This document shows, in pieces, positions 8,100 through 17,030 of a stretch of 32,291 nt of DNA. The notes below the pieces were generated by a model. The model was not told the origin of the DNA. It worked only from the letters and a program-made list of their open reading frames with translations, and did no database searches. Source of the stretch: Prevotella sp. (GTDB taxonomy: Bacteria > Bacteroidota > Bacteroidia > Bacteroidales > Bacteroidaceae); the NCBI GenBank assembly GCA_017467565.1, contig JAFUSV010000076.1, positions 1 to 32,291 on the forward strand, written 5' to 3'. The position numbers were made by a program, and so were the translations under genes. The first letter of the stretch is position 1. Every line of letters begins with the position of its first letter.

Positions 8100-10127
8100 T
8101 CACTTCAGTTCCAGTTCCTTCTGCAGGCGAATAATCTCGTCACGATACTGGGCAGCCTGAAGGAAGTCGAGCTGCTTGGCCGACTCTTTCATGCGACGCG
8201 TGGTCTCAGCTATGAGTTTCTCTATCTGCGGACGTGTCATGCGCTCAATGATAGGATCGGCAGCAACGTCGATAGCAGACTTCTGCAGGATGAGAGCCGA
8301 GCGCTGTAGTTCCTTGACGTCTGAAGGCGCATCTTTAGACAGCAGACTCTGGTTGATGTTCTTCACAATCTGCCGTGGTGTGATGTGGTGCTCCTCGTTA
8401 TAACGCAACTGCTTGGTACGACGACGATTAGTCTCATCTATGGTCAGCTGCATGGAAGGCGTGATGGTGTCGGCATACATGATGACACGGCCGTTGACAT
8501 TACGGGCAGCACGTCCGGCCGTCTGTATCAGACTGCGACGCGAGCGCAGGAATCCTTCCTTGTCGGCATCGAGAATGACGACGAGCGACACCTCGGGCAG
8601 ATCGAGACCCTCACGCAGAAGATTGACACCCACCAGCACATCGTACTCTCCCTCACGGAGCTTCTCAAGGATCTTCACACGGTCCAGCGTGGCAACGTCA
8701 CTATGTATATAGGCTGTAGCCACACCGTGGTTGAGCAAGAACTCGCTCAGTTCCTCGGCCATTCGTTTAGTCAGCGTCGTAACTAGCGTGCGTTCCTTCT
8801 TTTCTATACGTACACGAATCTCCTCCAGCAGGTCATCAATCTGATTCTCCGATGGACGCACCTCTATCTCAGGGTCCAGCAGACCCTTAGGACGTATCAC
8901 CTGTTCGACGACAACACCCTCAGCCTCCTGCAACTCAAAGTCAGCCGGTGTGGCCGAGACATAAATAGTCTGATGCGTGTTCTGCTGGAACTCCTCGAAG
9001 GTCAGCGGACGATTGTCGAAGGCGGCTGGCAGACGGAATCCGTACTCCACCAGATTAGTCTTGCGGGCACGGTCACCGCCGTACATCGCACCTATCTGAG
9101 GCACAGAGACATGACTCTCGTCGATGACCAGCAAAAAGTCGTCTGGGAAGAAGTCCAAGAGACAGTAAGGCCGCTCACCAGCATGTCGGCCGTCAAAGTA
9201 ACGGGAATAGTTCTCAATACCGGAGCAGTGGCCCAGTTCCTTGATCATCTCCATGTCGTACTCCACACGCTCCTTGATACGTTGTGCCTTGATCTCATCA
9301 CCCAAATCCTCGAAGAACTGCACCTGCTTGACGAGATCGTCCTGAATATCGTGAATGGCCCGTTCGGTCTGTTCCTGGGTGGTCATGAAGAGATTGGCAG
9401 GATATAGCTTGTATTCTGCGTAATGCCCCAGCCGATAGAGAGTCACAGGGTCAAGTTCGTCGATAGACTCTATCTCGTCATCCCAAAATGTGACGCGCAG
9501 AATCTTCTCGCTGTAAGCCATGTAGATATCGACCGTATCTCCCTTGACGCGGAAGTTGCCACGCTCCAGCGTAAGGTCATTACGGGTATAGAGGGACTGC
9601 ACTAATTTTCTTAACAACACATTACGATCTATGGACTGTCCCTGGCGTATCTCTATGACATTCTCGGACAGGGCATTAGGGCTTCCCATACCGTAAATAC
9701 ATGAAACTGAAGATACAACAACAACATCCCTACGACCTGACAACAAACTACTTACAGCAGACAATCGCAGACGGTCTATTTCTTCATTGATAGCCAGATC
9801 CTTCTCAATATACGTATCAGTAGTGGGCAAGTATGCCTCGGGCTGGTAATAATCATAATAACTGACATAATACTCAACGGCATTGTCCGGGAAGAAGCCC
9901 TTCATCTCTTCATAGAGCTGGGCTGCCAACGTCTTGTTGTGCGACAAGATAAGCGTCGGTCGGTTGACATTCTGTATGACATTGGCAATGGTAAAAGTCT
10001 TACCCGAGCCCGTGACACCCAGCAACACCTGGGCATGGTCACCACGCAGCACGCCGTCCGTAAGTTCACGGATGGCTTCCGGCTGGTCGCCGGTAGGTTG
10101 GTATTTCGATTGCAGTTTGAAGTTCAT
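8100..10127 (-). CDS. uvrB: excinuclease ABC subunit UvrB
   Basis: 675 residues, full length. UvrB is the helicase-like damage-verification subunit that receives the lesion from UvrA and recruits UvrC. Visible are Walker A GVTGSGKT (37-44), the tyrosine-rich beta-hairpin YYVSYYDYYQPEAYLP that clamps the DNA strand (about 86-101), the helicase motif VIDESHVSVPQ, the C-terminal helicase motifs VGVNLLREGLDLPEV and QTAGRAARN, and a C-terminal UVR motif (about 640-675) that binds UvrC. Start ATG at 10127. It is transcribed divergently from bamD and converges on the cdd end of the uvrA operon, so both damage-recognition subunits are encoded within 5.5 kb but in separate units. Confidence 0.97.
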   Translation of the reverse strand: MNFKLQSKYQPTGDQPEAIRELTDGVLRGDHAQVLLGVTGSGKTFTIANVIQNVNRPTLILSHNKTLAAQLYEEMKGFFPDNAVEYYVSYYDYYQPEAYLPTTDTYIEKDLAINEEIDRLRLSAVSSLLSGRRDVVVVSSVSCIYGMGSPNALSENVIEIRQGQSIDRNVLLRKLVQSLYTRNDLTLERGNFRVKGDTVDIYMAYSEKILRVTFWDDEIESIDELDPVTLYRLGHYAEYKLYPANLFMTTQEQTERAIHDIQDDLVKQVQFFEDLGDEIKAQRIKERVEYDMEMIKELGHCSGIENYSRYFDGRHAGERPYCLLDFFPDDFLLVIDESHVSVPQIGAMYGGDRARKTNLVEYGFRLPAAFDNRPLTFEEFQQNTHQTIYVSATPADFELQEAEGVVVEQVIRPKGLLDPEIEVRPSENQIDDLLEEIRVRIEKKERTLVTTLTKRMAEELSEFLLNHGVATAYIHSDVATLDRVKILEKLREGEYDVLVGVNLLREGLDLPEVSLVVILDADKEGFLRSRRSLIQTAGRAARNVNGRVIMYADTITPSMQLTIDETNRRRTKQLRYNEEHHITPRQIVKNINQSLLSKDAPSDVKELQRSALILQKSAIDVAADPIIERMTRPQIEKLIAETTRRMKESAKQLDFLQAAQYRDEIIRLQKELELK

Positions 10128-10156
10128 ATCATCATGGTTTTCGTCCTTTCGGCCTG

Positions 10157-10164
10157 CAAAATTA
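10157..10164 (-). promoter_or_regulatory. -7 element for uvrB
   Basis: Minus-strand TAATTTTG fits TAnnTTTG and lies 29 bp upstream of the uvrB ATG. A -33 box at proper spacing is not evident. No LexA-type palindrome was recognised by eye. Confidence 0.45.
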
Positions 10165-10215
10165 CAAATATTCTGTGAAATCTGTATAACAAGCGGTTAA
10201 AAAATGTACATTCTC

Positions 10216-10246
10216 TTTGTATTTAGCGGAAAAATGCGTAATTTTG
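10216..10246 (+). promoter_or_regulatory. -33/-7 promoter for the bamD operon
   Basis: TTTG at 10216-10219, then 19 bp, then TAATTTTG at 10239-10246: a full match to the Bacteroidota housekeeping promoter. It is 20 bp from the bamD start and presumably drives the nine-gene run. Confidence 0.65.
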
Positions 10247-10266
10247 CACGCTAAAAATATGCAACA

Positions 10267-11094
10267 ATGAAAAAAACGACCATCATAATAGGCTTGTTAG
10301 CGCTACTGCTGACCAGTTGTGCAGGAGAGTTCAACCGTGTCTTCAAGAGTAGCGACTACACCTATCGTTACGAATATGCGAAGCAATGTTTTGCAGAAGG
10401 CAAATACCAGCGTGCCGTATCATTGCTTCAAGACCTGATAACCCTAAAGAAAGGTACTGACGAAGCACAGGAGTCGCTCTACATGCTGGCTATGGCTGAA
10501 TACATGACAGGTGACTACGAGTCTGCTTCTGCCACGTTCAAAAAGTATCATACGACGTACCCCAAGGGTCGCTACGCCGAGCATGCCTCCTTCTACGTAG
10601 GCCAGTCTCTCTTTGAAAGTGCACCGGAGCCTCGCCTTGACCAAACGCCCACCATAGGTGCCATCAATGCCTACCAGCAGTTCATGGACACCTATCCCAG
10701 TTCACCGCTGAGGGCAAAGGCACAAGAACGTCTGTTTGAGCTACAGGACAAGCTGGTGCAGAAAGAATACCTGTCGGCCCAGCTCTATTATAACCTTGGC
10801 GGCTATTTCGGAAATATCAATTCGAACAACGAGAGTAACTACATAGCCAGCATCATCACAGCCCAGAATGCCCTGAAGTCATACCCCTTCAGCAGGTGGC
10901 GTGAAGACTTCTCCCTGCTCATCATGAAGAGTAAGTTTGAACTGGCCGAGAACTCCAGCGAAGACCGTAAGATAGAACGTTATCGCGACGCTGAGGACGA
11001 GTGCTACGGATTCCTGAACGAATATCCGGAGTCCAAGCACTGCGAACTTGCCAATAAGTACATCACCAAGTGCAAGAAGGTGATAGGCGACTGA
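10267..11094 (+). CDS. bamD: outer-membrane assembly lipoprotein BamD
   Basis: 275 residues. The N-terminus MKKTTIIIGLLALLLTSC is a lipoprotein signal with Cys18 as the lipidation site. The body consists of TPR-like helical repeats, e.g. YEYAKQCFAEGKYQRAVSLL, LYMLAMAEYMTGDYESASATF and YPKGRYAEHASFYVGQSLF, the arrangement of BamD (YfiO), which works with BamA to insert beta-barrel proteins in the outer membrane. The length and the C-terminal ECYGFLNEYPESKH repeat also fit. It heads a plus-strand run of nine closely spaced genes and has a good promoter. Confidence is high for the family and a little lower for strict orthology because TPR lipoproteins are numerous. Confidence 0.88.
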   Translation: MKKTTIIIGLLALLLTSCAGEFNRVFKSSDYTYRYEYAKQCFAEGKYQRAVSLLQDLITLKKGTDEAQESLYMLAMAEYMTGDYESASATFKKYHTTYPKGRYAEHASFYVGQSLFESAPEPRLDQTPTIGAINAYQQFMDTYPSSPLRAKAQERLFELQDKLVQKEYLSAQLYYNLGGYFGNINSNNESNYIASIITAQNALKSYPFSRWREDFSLLIMKSKFELAENSSEDRKIERYRDAEDECYGFLNEYPESKHCELANKYITKCKKVIGD

Positions 11095-11134
11095 GAAAGG
11101 TAAAATAGTAAAAAGGTAAATATATAATTAAGCA

Positions 11135-11476
11135 ATGGATTACAAGAAATCAAAAGCTCCGGTGAACACCGTGACTCGCAACATCATGGATCTGTGTGAA
11201 GAGACTGGCAACATCTACGAAACAGTAGCTATCATTGCCAAGCGTGCCAACCAGATCTCAGTACAAATCAAGGAAGACCTCTCCAAGAAACTGGCTGAAT
11301 TCGCCAGCTACAACGACTCACTGGAGGAAGTCTTCGAGAACCGCGAACAGATAGAGATATCGCGTTACTACGAGAAGTTGCCGAAGCCCACACTGCTGGC
11401 TACTCAGGAGTTCATCGAGGATAAGATCTATTACCGCGATCCTGCCAAGGAGATGGAAGCTGCCATCGTGGAGTAA
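11135..11476 (+). CDS. rpoZ: RNA polymerase omega subunit (Rpb6-like)
   Basis: 113 residues. MDYKKSKAPVNTVTRNIMDL, the central IAKRANQISVQIKEDL and the C-terminal PKPTLLATQEFIEDKIYYRDP are characteristic of the Bacteroidota omega/Rpb6 protein, which helps assemble and stabilise the RNA polymerase beta-prime subunit. It follows bamD by 40 bp; the gap contains an A-rich leader with repeated GTAAAAAGGTAAA-type words and no Shine-Dalgarno sequence. Its place between bamD and a DUF4293 gene is, as far as I recall, common in Bacteroidales. Confidence 0.87.
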   Translation: MDYKKSKAPVNTVTRNIMDLCEETGNIYETVAIIAKRANQISVQIKEDLSKKLAEFASYNDSLEEVFENREQIEISRYYEKLPKPTLLATQEFIEDKIYYRDPAKEMEAAIVE

Positions 11477-11504
11477 CATCGCGCCCATTCACCATTTATT
11501 TATT

Positions 11505-11867
11505 ATGATTCAGCGAAAACAAACCGTGTTTCTGCTTCTCGCAGCCATCGCTACGGCAGTGGCTGCCTTTGCTAATACAGGTACGGTGCTGATGCTTATC
11601 ATCCTGATAGTATCGGCTGTCATCACCTTGGGCGACATCTTTCTCTATAAGAATCGTCCCCGTCAGGCTATGGTGACGCTCGTGCCCATCGTATTGCTGC
11701 TCCTGTGGTATCTTCTGATAGGCGTAGAGAACCGTAATTCGGGCGGTGCTTTTGTACTCAGATGGACCGACGTCCTCCCTGCCGTAGCCATCGTGCTGAC
11801 CTTCCTTGCACGTCAGGGCATCAGAGCAGACGAGAAGCTGGTACGTTCGACCGAGCGTATCCGTTAA
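11505..11867 (+). CDS. DUF4293 family membrane protein
   Basis: 120 residues with four predicted membrane segments (about 7-25, 26-45, 57-74 and 84-100), beginning [19 protein letters not shown]. This is the pattern of the DUF4293 family, restricted to Bacteroidota and without a known role. It follows rpoZ by 28 bp and precedes engB by 19 bp, inside the long operon. The short C-terminal tail ([18 protein letters not shown]) is charged and probably cytosolic. Function unknown. Confidence 0.78.
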   Translation: MIQRKQTVFLLLAAIATAVAAFANTGTVLMLIILIVSAVITLGDIFLYKNRPRQAMVTLVPIVLLLLWYLLIGVENRNSGGAFVLRWTDVLPAVAIVLTFLARQGIRADEKLVRSTERIR

Positions 11868-11886
11868 TACTACAACTTTATCAACT

Positions 11887-12483
11887 ATGGACATCAAGAC
11901 TGCCGAATTCACCATCTCTGCACCCAACGTGTCGATGTGTCCTAAGGACACCAAGCCCGAGTATGCCTTCATAGGACGCAGCAACGTGGGCAAGTCGAGC
12001 CTGATAAACATGCTTTGCAACAACAAGAAGCTGGCCAAGACATCATCGACACCTGGCAAGACGCTGCTCATCAACCATTTTCTCATTAACCGAGACTGGT
12101 ATCTGGTAGACCTGCCCGGCTATGGTTTTGCCAAGCGTTCCAAGAAGGAGGTGCAACGACTCGACCAGATGATACGCGGCTACATCCTTGGCCGGGAGCA
12201 GCTTGTCAACGTCTTTGTGCTCATCGACGTGCGACTGGAGCCTCAGGCCATCGACCTTGAGTTCATAGAGTGGCTGGGGTTGTCGAGCATCCCGTTTTCT
12301 ATTGTCTTCACCAAGGCCGACAAACTCACCGCAGCCAAGGTACGCGCCAATGTAGACGCTTACGTCAAGCGCATGTTGGAGACATGGGAAGAGATGCCAC
12401 CCTACTTTGTTACCTCTGCCGAGAAACGTGCCGGCAGGGACGAAGTGCTTGACTACATTGAACAAATCAACAAATCACTCTGA
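11887..12483 (+). CDS. engB: ribosome biogenesis GTPase YihA/YsxC
   Basis: 198 residues when started at the ATG at 11887 ([15 protein letters not shown]). A longer reading from 11806 would run through the end of the DUF4293 gene and adds no family sequence. G motifs: GRSNVGKS (30-37), TPGKT (about 55-59), DLPGYG (75-80), FTKADK for guanine recognition and SAEKRAG near the C-terminus. EngB GTPases are needed for late assembly of the 50S ribosomal subunit. Stop is 8 bp before the ABC-F gene, with very tight packing. Confidence 0.93.
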   Translation: MDIKTAEFTISAPNVSMCPKDTKPEYAFIGRSNVGKSSLINMLCNNKKLAKTSSTPGKTLLINHFLINRDWYLVDLPGYGFAKRSKKEVQRLDQMIRGYILGREQLVNVFVLIDVRLEPQAIDLEFIEWLGLSSIPFSIVFTKADKLTAAKVRANVDAYVKRMLETWEEMPPYFVTSAEKRAGRDEVLDYIEQINKSL

Positions 12484-12491
12484 CTGTACCA

Positions 12492-14294
12492 GTGGCTCGT
12501 GAAATACCATACCTCGACGTGCAGAACCTGACGAAATCGTTCGGGGCTCTTGTCCTGTTCGAGAACATCAGCTTCTCTATAGCCGAGGGACAGAAGGTAG
12601 GTCTCATAGCCAAGAATGGTACGGGCAAGTCTACCCTACTCTCGCTGCTGTCCGGCAAGGACGGCTACGACTCTGGCAGCATCATCTTCCGACGCGACCT
12701 GCGGGTTGGCATGCTCGAGCAGTCGCCTCACTTCGACCCTGAGGAGAGCGTACTCGATGCCTGCTTTAACCACGAGAACAACCCCGACAAGGTGCTTCGT
12801 GCCAAGCAGATACTCACCCAACTGCACATCCGCGACCTCAATCAACCCATGGGACAGTTGTCAGGCGGTCAGCAAAAGCGCGTGGCACTGGCCAATGTGC
12901 TCATCACCGAACCCGACCTGCTGATACTTGACGAGCCTACGAACCATCTTGACCTTGAGATGATAGAATGGCTGGAGGGTTATCTCAACCGTGGCAACAA
13001 GACGTTGCTGATGGTCACCCACGACCGTTATTTCCTTGACCGTGTCTGTTCCGTCATCCTTGAGATTGATGACCGCACCATCTACACCTATCGCGGCAAC
13101 TACAGCTACTATCTGGAAAAGCGTCAGGAACGCATAGACAACCGCAGGGCCGAGATAGCACGTGCCAACAACCTCTATAGGACAGAACTTGACTGGATGC
13201 GCCGTCAGCCCCAAGCCCGTGGTCATAAGGCGAAGTACCGTGAGGATGCCTTCTACGAGCTGGAGCGTATCGCCAAAGCTCGCATCGAGGAACGTGCCAT
13301 CCGCCTGAAAGCCTCCAACGTGTATATTGGCAGTAAGATTTTCGAATGTCAATATATCTCGAAAGCCTTCGACGATGTGGTCATCATGCGCGATTTCTAC
13401 TATAACTTCGCGCGTTTCGAGAAGATGGGCATCGTGGGCAACAACGGCACTGGCAAATCTACATTCCTGAAGATGCTGCTGGGCGAGACGGCACCTGACA
13501 ATGGCAAGATAGTCATCGGCGACACTGTGCGTTTTGGCTACTTCTCGCAGGAGGGCCTGAAGTTTGACGAGTCACAAAAGGTCATCGACGTCGTTCGTGA
13601 GATTGCAGAATATGTCGATCTGGGCAGTGGCCGCCATCTGACAGCCAGCCAGTTCCTGCAACACTTTCTCTTCACACCTGAACAGCAACACAACTATGTC
13701 TATAAGCTGTCTGGTGGCGAACGGCGCAAGCTCTACCTCTGTACGGTACTGATGCGCAATCCCAACTTCCTGGTACTCGACGAACCTACCAACGACCTCG
13801 ACATCGTCACGCTGCAGATTCTCGAAGAATATCTGCAGGACTTCCCAGGCTGTGTCATCGTCGTCAGTCACGACCGCTATTTTATGGATAAGGTCGTAGA
13901 CCATCTGTTAGTGTTCAAGGGTCAGGGCGAAATCAAGGATTTCCCTGGCAACTATACACAATACAGAGAGTGGACCAAGACCGTTCCACAGCCCATCTCA
14001 AAAGAAGGGAATGGTCAGGCGCAAGGACAAAAGGCTTCTGCTCCCCTCCCCATGGAAAAGAGCAAAAGGGAAGGTGTCCGCAAGCTCACCTATAAGGAGA
14101 AGCGCGAGAAGGAACAGCTGGAGAAGGACATCGCCCTGCTGGAGGAAGAAAAGAAACAGATAGAAGCAGCCCTCTGCGGAGGTATCACTGATGTAGAGGA
14201 AATCACTCGTATGAGCAAGCGCCTGCCACTGCTCAACGATGAACTCGACGAGAAGTCCATGCGCTGGTTGGAACTGGCGGAGTTTGATGTTTGA
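12492..14294 (+). CDS. ABC-F family ATPase (Uup-like)
   Basis: 600 residues with two ABC modules and no membrane segments. Module 1 has KNGTGKST, LSGGQQKRVAL and LLILDEPTNHLD; module 2 has GNNGTGKST, LSGGERRKLYL and LVLDEPTNDLD. The linker between modules is helical and basic (RRQPQARGHKAKYRED). The C-terminal region (about 535-590) is charged coiled coil, as in Uup, after a low-complexity stretch. ABC-F proteins act on ribosomes or, for Uup, also on DNA stability. The start is a GTG at 12492, the only usable start after the engB stop, and gives MAREIPYLDVQNLTKSFG. Translation factor or Uup-type role is likely; antibiotic resistance is not indicated. Confidence 0.9.
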   Translation: MAREIPYLDVQNLTKSFGALVLFENISFSIAEGQKVGLIAKNGTGKSTLLSLLSGKDGYDSGSIIFRRDLRVGMLEQSPHFDPEESVLDACFNHENNPDKVLRAKQILTQLHIRDLNQPMGQLSGGQQKRVALANVLITEPDLLILDEPTNHLDLEMIEWLEGYLNRGNKTLLMVTHDRYFLDRVCSVILEIDDRTIYTYRGNYSYYLEKRQERIDNRRAEIARANNLYRTELDWMRRQPQARGHKAKYREDAFYELERIAKARIEERAIRLKASNVYIGSKIFECQYISKAFDDVVIMRDFYYNFARFEKMGIVGNNGTGKSTFLKMLLGETAPDNGKIVIGDTVRFGYFSQEGLKFDESQKVIDVVREIAEYVDLGSGRHLTASQFLQHFLFTPEQQHNYVYKLSGGERRKLYLCTVLMRNPNFLVLDEPTNDLDIVTLQILEEYLQDFPGCVIVVSHDRYFMDKVVDHLLVFKGQGEIKDFPGNYTQYREWTKTVPQPISKEGNGQAQGQKASAPLPMEKSKREGVRKLTYKEKREKEQLEKDIALLEEEKKQIEAALCGGITDVEEITRMSKRLPLLNDELDEKSMRWLELAEFDV

Positions 14295-14300
14295 AGTTTG

Positions 14301-14912
14301 ATGCAACAATTTCCCTCACAACTACTCGACAAGGCCGTGCAAGAGTTTGCTAAGCTGCCTGGCATCGGACGCAAGACTGCGCTCCGGCTGGTGCTGTGGA
14401 TGCTGCGCCAGGAGGAAGGCGACGTCATGCGCTTCACGGATGCTGTATCCACGCTGAGGAAAGAGGTGAAGTTCTGTCATGTATGCCACAACATCAGCGA
14501 TGCCGACACCTGTCCTATCTGTGCTGACAAACGGCGTGATGCCTCGCTGGTATGCGTCGTGGAGAACGTGCAAGACGTGATGGCTATAGAGAACACGATG
14601 CAGTACAACGGACTCTACCACGTGCTGGGTGGACTCATCTCGCCTATGGACGGCATAGGTCCGAGTGACCTGAAGATTGACTCGCTGGTGGAGCGTGTTG
14701 CACAGGGGGACATAGCCGAGGTGATACTGGCCCTCAGCTCCACGATGGAGGGCGACACCACCAATTTCTACATCTTCCGCAAGCTGGCTCCCTACGACGT
14801 GAAGGTCAGCATCATAGCCCGCGGCATCGCCGTAGGCAACGAGATAGAATATACTGATGAAGTGACGCTGGGTCGCTCCATCACTAACCGAACACCATTT
14901 GAAGCAAAATAG
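14301..14912 (+). CDS. recR: recombination protein RecR
   Basis: 203 residues from the ATG at 14301; a TTG one codon earlier is possible but less likely. Helix-hairpin-helix LPGIGRKTA (19-27), four-cysteine zinc finger CHVC...CPIC (Cys59, 62, 71, 74), and Toprim motifs [14 protein letters not shown] and [14 protein letters not shown] are all present. RecR helps load RecA onto single-stranded DNA covered by SSB in gap repair, normally with RecO. It begins 6 bp after the ABC-F stop and lies in the same operon. Confidence 0.96.
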   Translation: MQQFPSQLLDKAVQEFAKLPGIGRKTALRLVLWMLRQEEGDVMRFTDAVSTLRKEVKFCHVCHNISDADTCPICADKRRDASLVCVVENVQDVMAIENTMQYNGLYHVLGGLISPMDGIGPSDLKIDSLVERVAQGDIAEVILALSSTMEGDTTNFYIFRKLAPYDVKVSIIARGIAVGNEIEYTDEVTLGRSITNRTPFEAK

Positions 14913-14923
14913 CAGAGACCATT

Positions 14924-15409
14924 ATGAAGCAGACACAAAAGATACTCATGCTGTTATTCTGGAGCATCTTGCTCCAAGCCGCTGTCATCTACCTGATAGC
15001 CGACGTCATGGACATTGACATCGGCATATTCTCAGGAGCATCGCGCGAAGCACGCTTTCTGCCAATGACACTGATGATACTCATCACACTGGCACTGGTG
15101 CCCCTGTCGCTGCGCCTGTTTAAGTTCAGAATAGTGGCTGACGACCTCATCCGGCGTAAGGAGAAGGCACTGCAGAAATGGGGTGTCATACGTCTGTGCA
15201 TGCTTGAGTTCTTGCTCATCGTCAACACCCTGCTCTACTATTTTTTTGGCTTTGAGTCATCATTCGGCTATCTGGCAGTAGTGGTTCTGCTGACCATGCC
15301 GTTTGTCTATCCGTCGATGACACGCTGCATCAACGAGACCGAGCCACAAGTTGAACCCGAGGAGAGTCACCAAGAGGAGGAAGAAAAACAGGAGGAGGAA
15401 GAAGCATGA
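14924..15409 (+). CDS. membrane protein with acidic tail, unknown function
   Basis: 161 residues. Four hydrophobic segments (about 8-28, 46-66, 92-110 and 112-132) are followed by a tail of about 25 residues made largely of Glu and Gln (EPEESHQEEEEKQEEEEA). No enzymatic motif is recognised. It starts 11 bp after recR and overlaps the glycosyltransferase start by 4 bp (ATGA), so translation is probably coupled to it. A partner of the glycosyltransferase in envelope polysaccharide synthesis is possible but is inference from position only. Confidence 0.72.
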   Translation: MKQTQKILMLLFWSILLQAAVIYLIADVMDIDIGIFSGASREARFLPMTLMILITLALVPLSLRLFKFRIVADDLIRRKEKALQKWGVIRLCMLEFLLIVNTLLYYFFGFESSFGYLAVVVLLTMPFVYPSMTRCINETEPQVEPEESHQEEEEKQEEEEA

Positions 15410-16515
15410 AACTAACCGTCGTCATCGTCAGCTATAACGTTCGCTATTTCCTGGAGCAGTGCATCGTGAGTGTACAGCGAGCCACCGAGGGAATAGAGAC
15501 GGAGATATACGTCGTTGACAATGCTTCGTCGGACGATAGCGTCACCTACCTTACTTCACGTTTCGGCAACCAGATCACCCTTATCGAGAGTCCCCACAAC
15601 CTGGGCTTTGCCCGTGCCAACAATATAGCCATCCGCCAGTCGGAAGGTGAGTATGTGCTGCTGCTCAATCCTGACACCTTCGTCGGCGAGGACAGCATCC
15701 GCCAGGTGCTGACGTTTATGGACGAGCACCCGAAAGCCGGTGGCGTGGGTGTGATGATGCACAATGGCGACGGCACCGTGGCTCGAGAGTCGCGACGTGG
15801 TCTGCCCACGCCTTACGTCTCGTTTCTCAAGATGTTAGGGTTCTCCAAGCGCTACTACATGAGCCACCTGTCATGGGATGAACCTGGGCGCATCGACGTG
15901 ATGAGCGGAGCCTTTTGCATGCTGCGCCGTACAGCCCTCAACAAGGTAGGGCTGCTCGACGAGGACTTCTTCATGTATGGTGAGGACATCGACCTGTCGT
16001 ACCGCATCCTGAAGGGTGGCTACGAGAACTGGTACGTGCCGGCACACATTGTCCACTACAAAGGTGAATCGACCAAGAAGACCAGCTACCGCTATGTCCA
16101 CATCTTCTATCAGGCCATGCTCATCTTCTTCCGCAAGCACTACGGCCACCAGTCGTTCTTCGTCACCGTCCCCATCAAGGTGGCCATCTATTTCCGCGCC
16201 TTCATCGCCCTCATACAGATGCAGTATTGGCGCATGCGCAAGTCGCTGGGTTTCTACAAGCAGCGCAATACCGAGGTCAACTACATGTTCAAGGGTAGCG
16301 AGCCGATGGTGCAGGAGTGCCTGCAGCTGGCCCGGCGCAAGGGTCTCCCCGTAACCACTGATGCCACGAAACAGCCCCTATGCGTGGTCTACGACATACA
16401 TAGCTACACATTCGAGCAAATCATCAGTGAGGCCAAGCGCGACGGCCAGTCGATCATTGGGACCTATAATTCAGACAATCACACATTGATAGCACCCAGA
16501 GAAATCATCAGATGA
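15406..16515 (+). CDS. family 2 glycosyltransferase, rhamnosyltransferase-like
   Basis: 369 residues. The N-terminal GT-A domain starts MKLTVVIVSYNVRYFLEQ and shows VVDNASSDDSV, NLGFARANN, the metal-site-like LLLNPDTF (about 85-92), RESRRGLPTP, VMSGAFCMLRR and EDFFMYGEDIDLSYR (about 187-201), the layout of WbbL/rhamnosyltransferase-type GT2 enzymes. A moderately hydrophobic segment (about 246-270) may dock to the membrane. The last 80 or so residues form a further module (MFKGSEPMVQECLQLARR ... IIGTYNSDNHTLIAPREIIR) I do not recognise. Donor and acceptor unknown; a cell-envelope glycan role is likely. Overlaps its neighbours by 4 bp on each side. Confidence 0.88.
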   Translation: MKLTVVIVSYNVRYFLEQCIVSVQRATEGIETEIYVVDNASSDDSVTYLTSRFGNQITLIESPHNLGFARANNIAIRQSEGEYVLLLNPDTFVGEDSIRQVLTFMDEHPKAGGVGVMMHNGDGTVARESRRGLPTPYVSFLKMLGFSKRYYMSHLSWDEPGRIDVMSGAFCMLRRTALNKVGLLDEDFFMYGEDIDLSYRILKGGYENWYVPAHIVHYKGESTKKTSYRYVHIFYQAMLIFFRKHYGHQSFFVTVPIKVAIYFRAFIALIQMQYWRMRKSLGFYKQRNTEVNYMFKGSEPMVQECLQLARRKGLPVTTDATKQPLCVVYDIHSYTFEQIISEAKRDGQSIIGTYNSDNHTLIAPREIIR

Positions 16516-17030
16516 ACAACAGCGAACCCGCCATCCGGCTCAGGGCTATGGAGCCCGAAGACCTCGATGCTCTCTACCAGATAGAGAACGACCGTGACAC
16601 ATGGGACATCGGCACGACGAACGTCCCCTATTCACGCTATGCCCTGCATGACTATATGGCTCGCTGCACTTCTGACATCTATACCGACAAGGAGGTCAGA
16701 CTGATGATAGAGAATGCCGATGGCGAGGTAGTGGGCATAGCCGACCTGACAAACTTCGACCCCAAAAGCATGAAGGCCGAGATAGGCTTGGTCATTCAGC
16801 GCGAACATCGCGGCAAGGGGTATGCCCTTGCCACCCTCCATGCCCTGCATGCCTATGCCAGCCATACGCTCCATCTGCACCAAATCTATGCCGTCATCCC
16901 CCTCAGCAACGAGCACTGCATCCACCTATTCCGCCAGTTTGGCTACAAGGAGTCGGCTCGTCTTGACGACTGGCTCCGTCATGACGCTGACTACGAGCCT
17001 GCCGTCATCATGCAGTTCATCCTGTCCTGA
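16512..17030 (+). CDS. GNAT family N-acetyltransferase (RimJ/RimL-like)
   Basis: 172 residues. IRLRAMEPEDLDALYQIEND at the N-terminus, the acetyl-CoA-binding HRGKGYALATL (about 97-107), and the late NEHCIHLFRQFGYKE motif define the RimJ/RimL-type GNAT fold. The acceptor could be a protein N-terminus, a polyamine (it faintly resembles SpeG) or a sugar nucleotide; the sequence does not decide. It overlaps the glycosyltransferase stop by 4 bp, which weakly favours a role with that enzyme. Its last 40 bp overlap the 3' end of the opposing trmH-like gene. Confidence 0.87.
   Translation: MNNSEPAIRLRAMEPEDLDALYQIENDRDTWDIGTTNVPYSRYALHDYMARCTSDIYTDKEVRLMIENADGEVVGIADLTNFDPKSMKAEIGLVIQREHRGKGYALATLHALHAYASHTLHLHQIYAVIPLSNEHCIHLFRQFGYKESARLDDWLRHDADYEPAVIMQFILS

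Noticed and set aside
11806-11886. Earlier start for engB
   Set aside because: The extension overlaps the DUF4293 coding region and adds no conserved residues.
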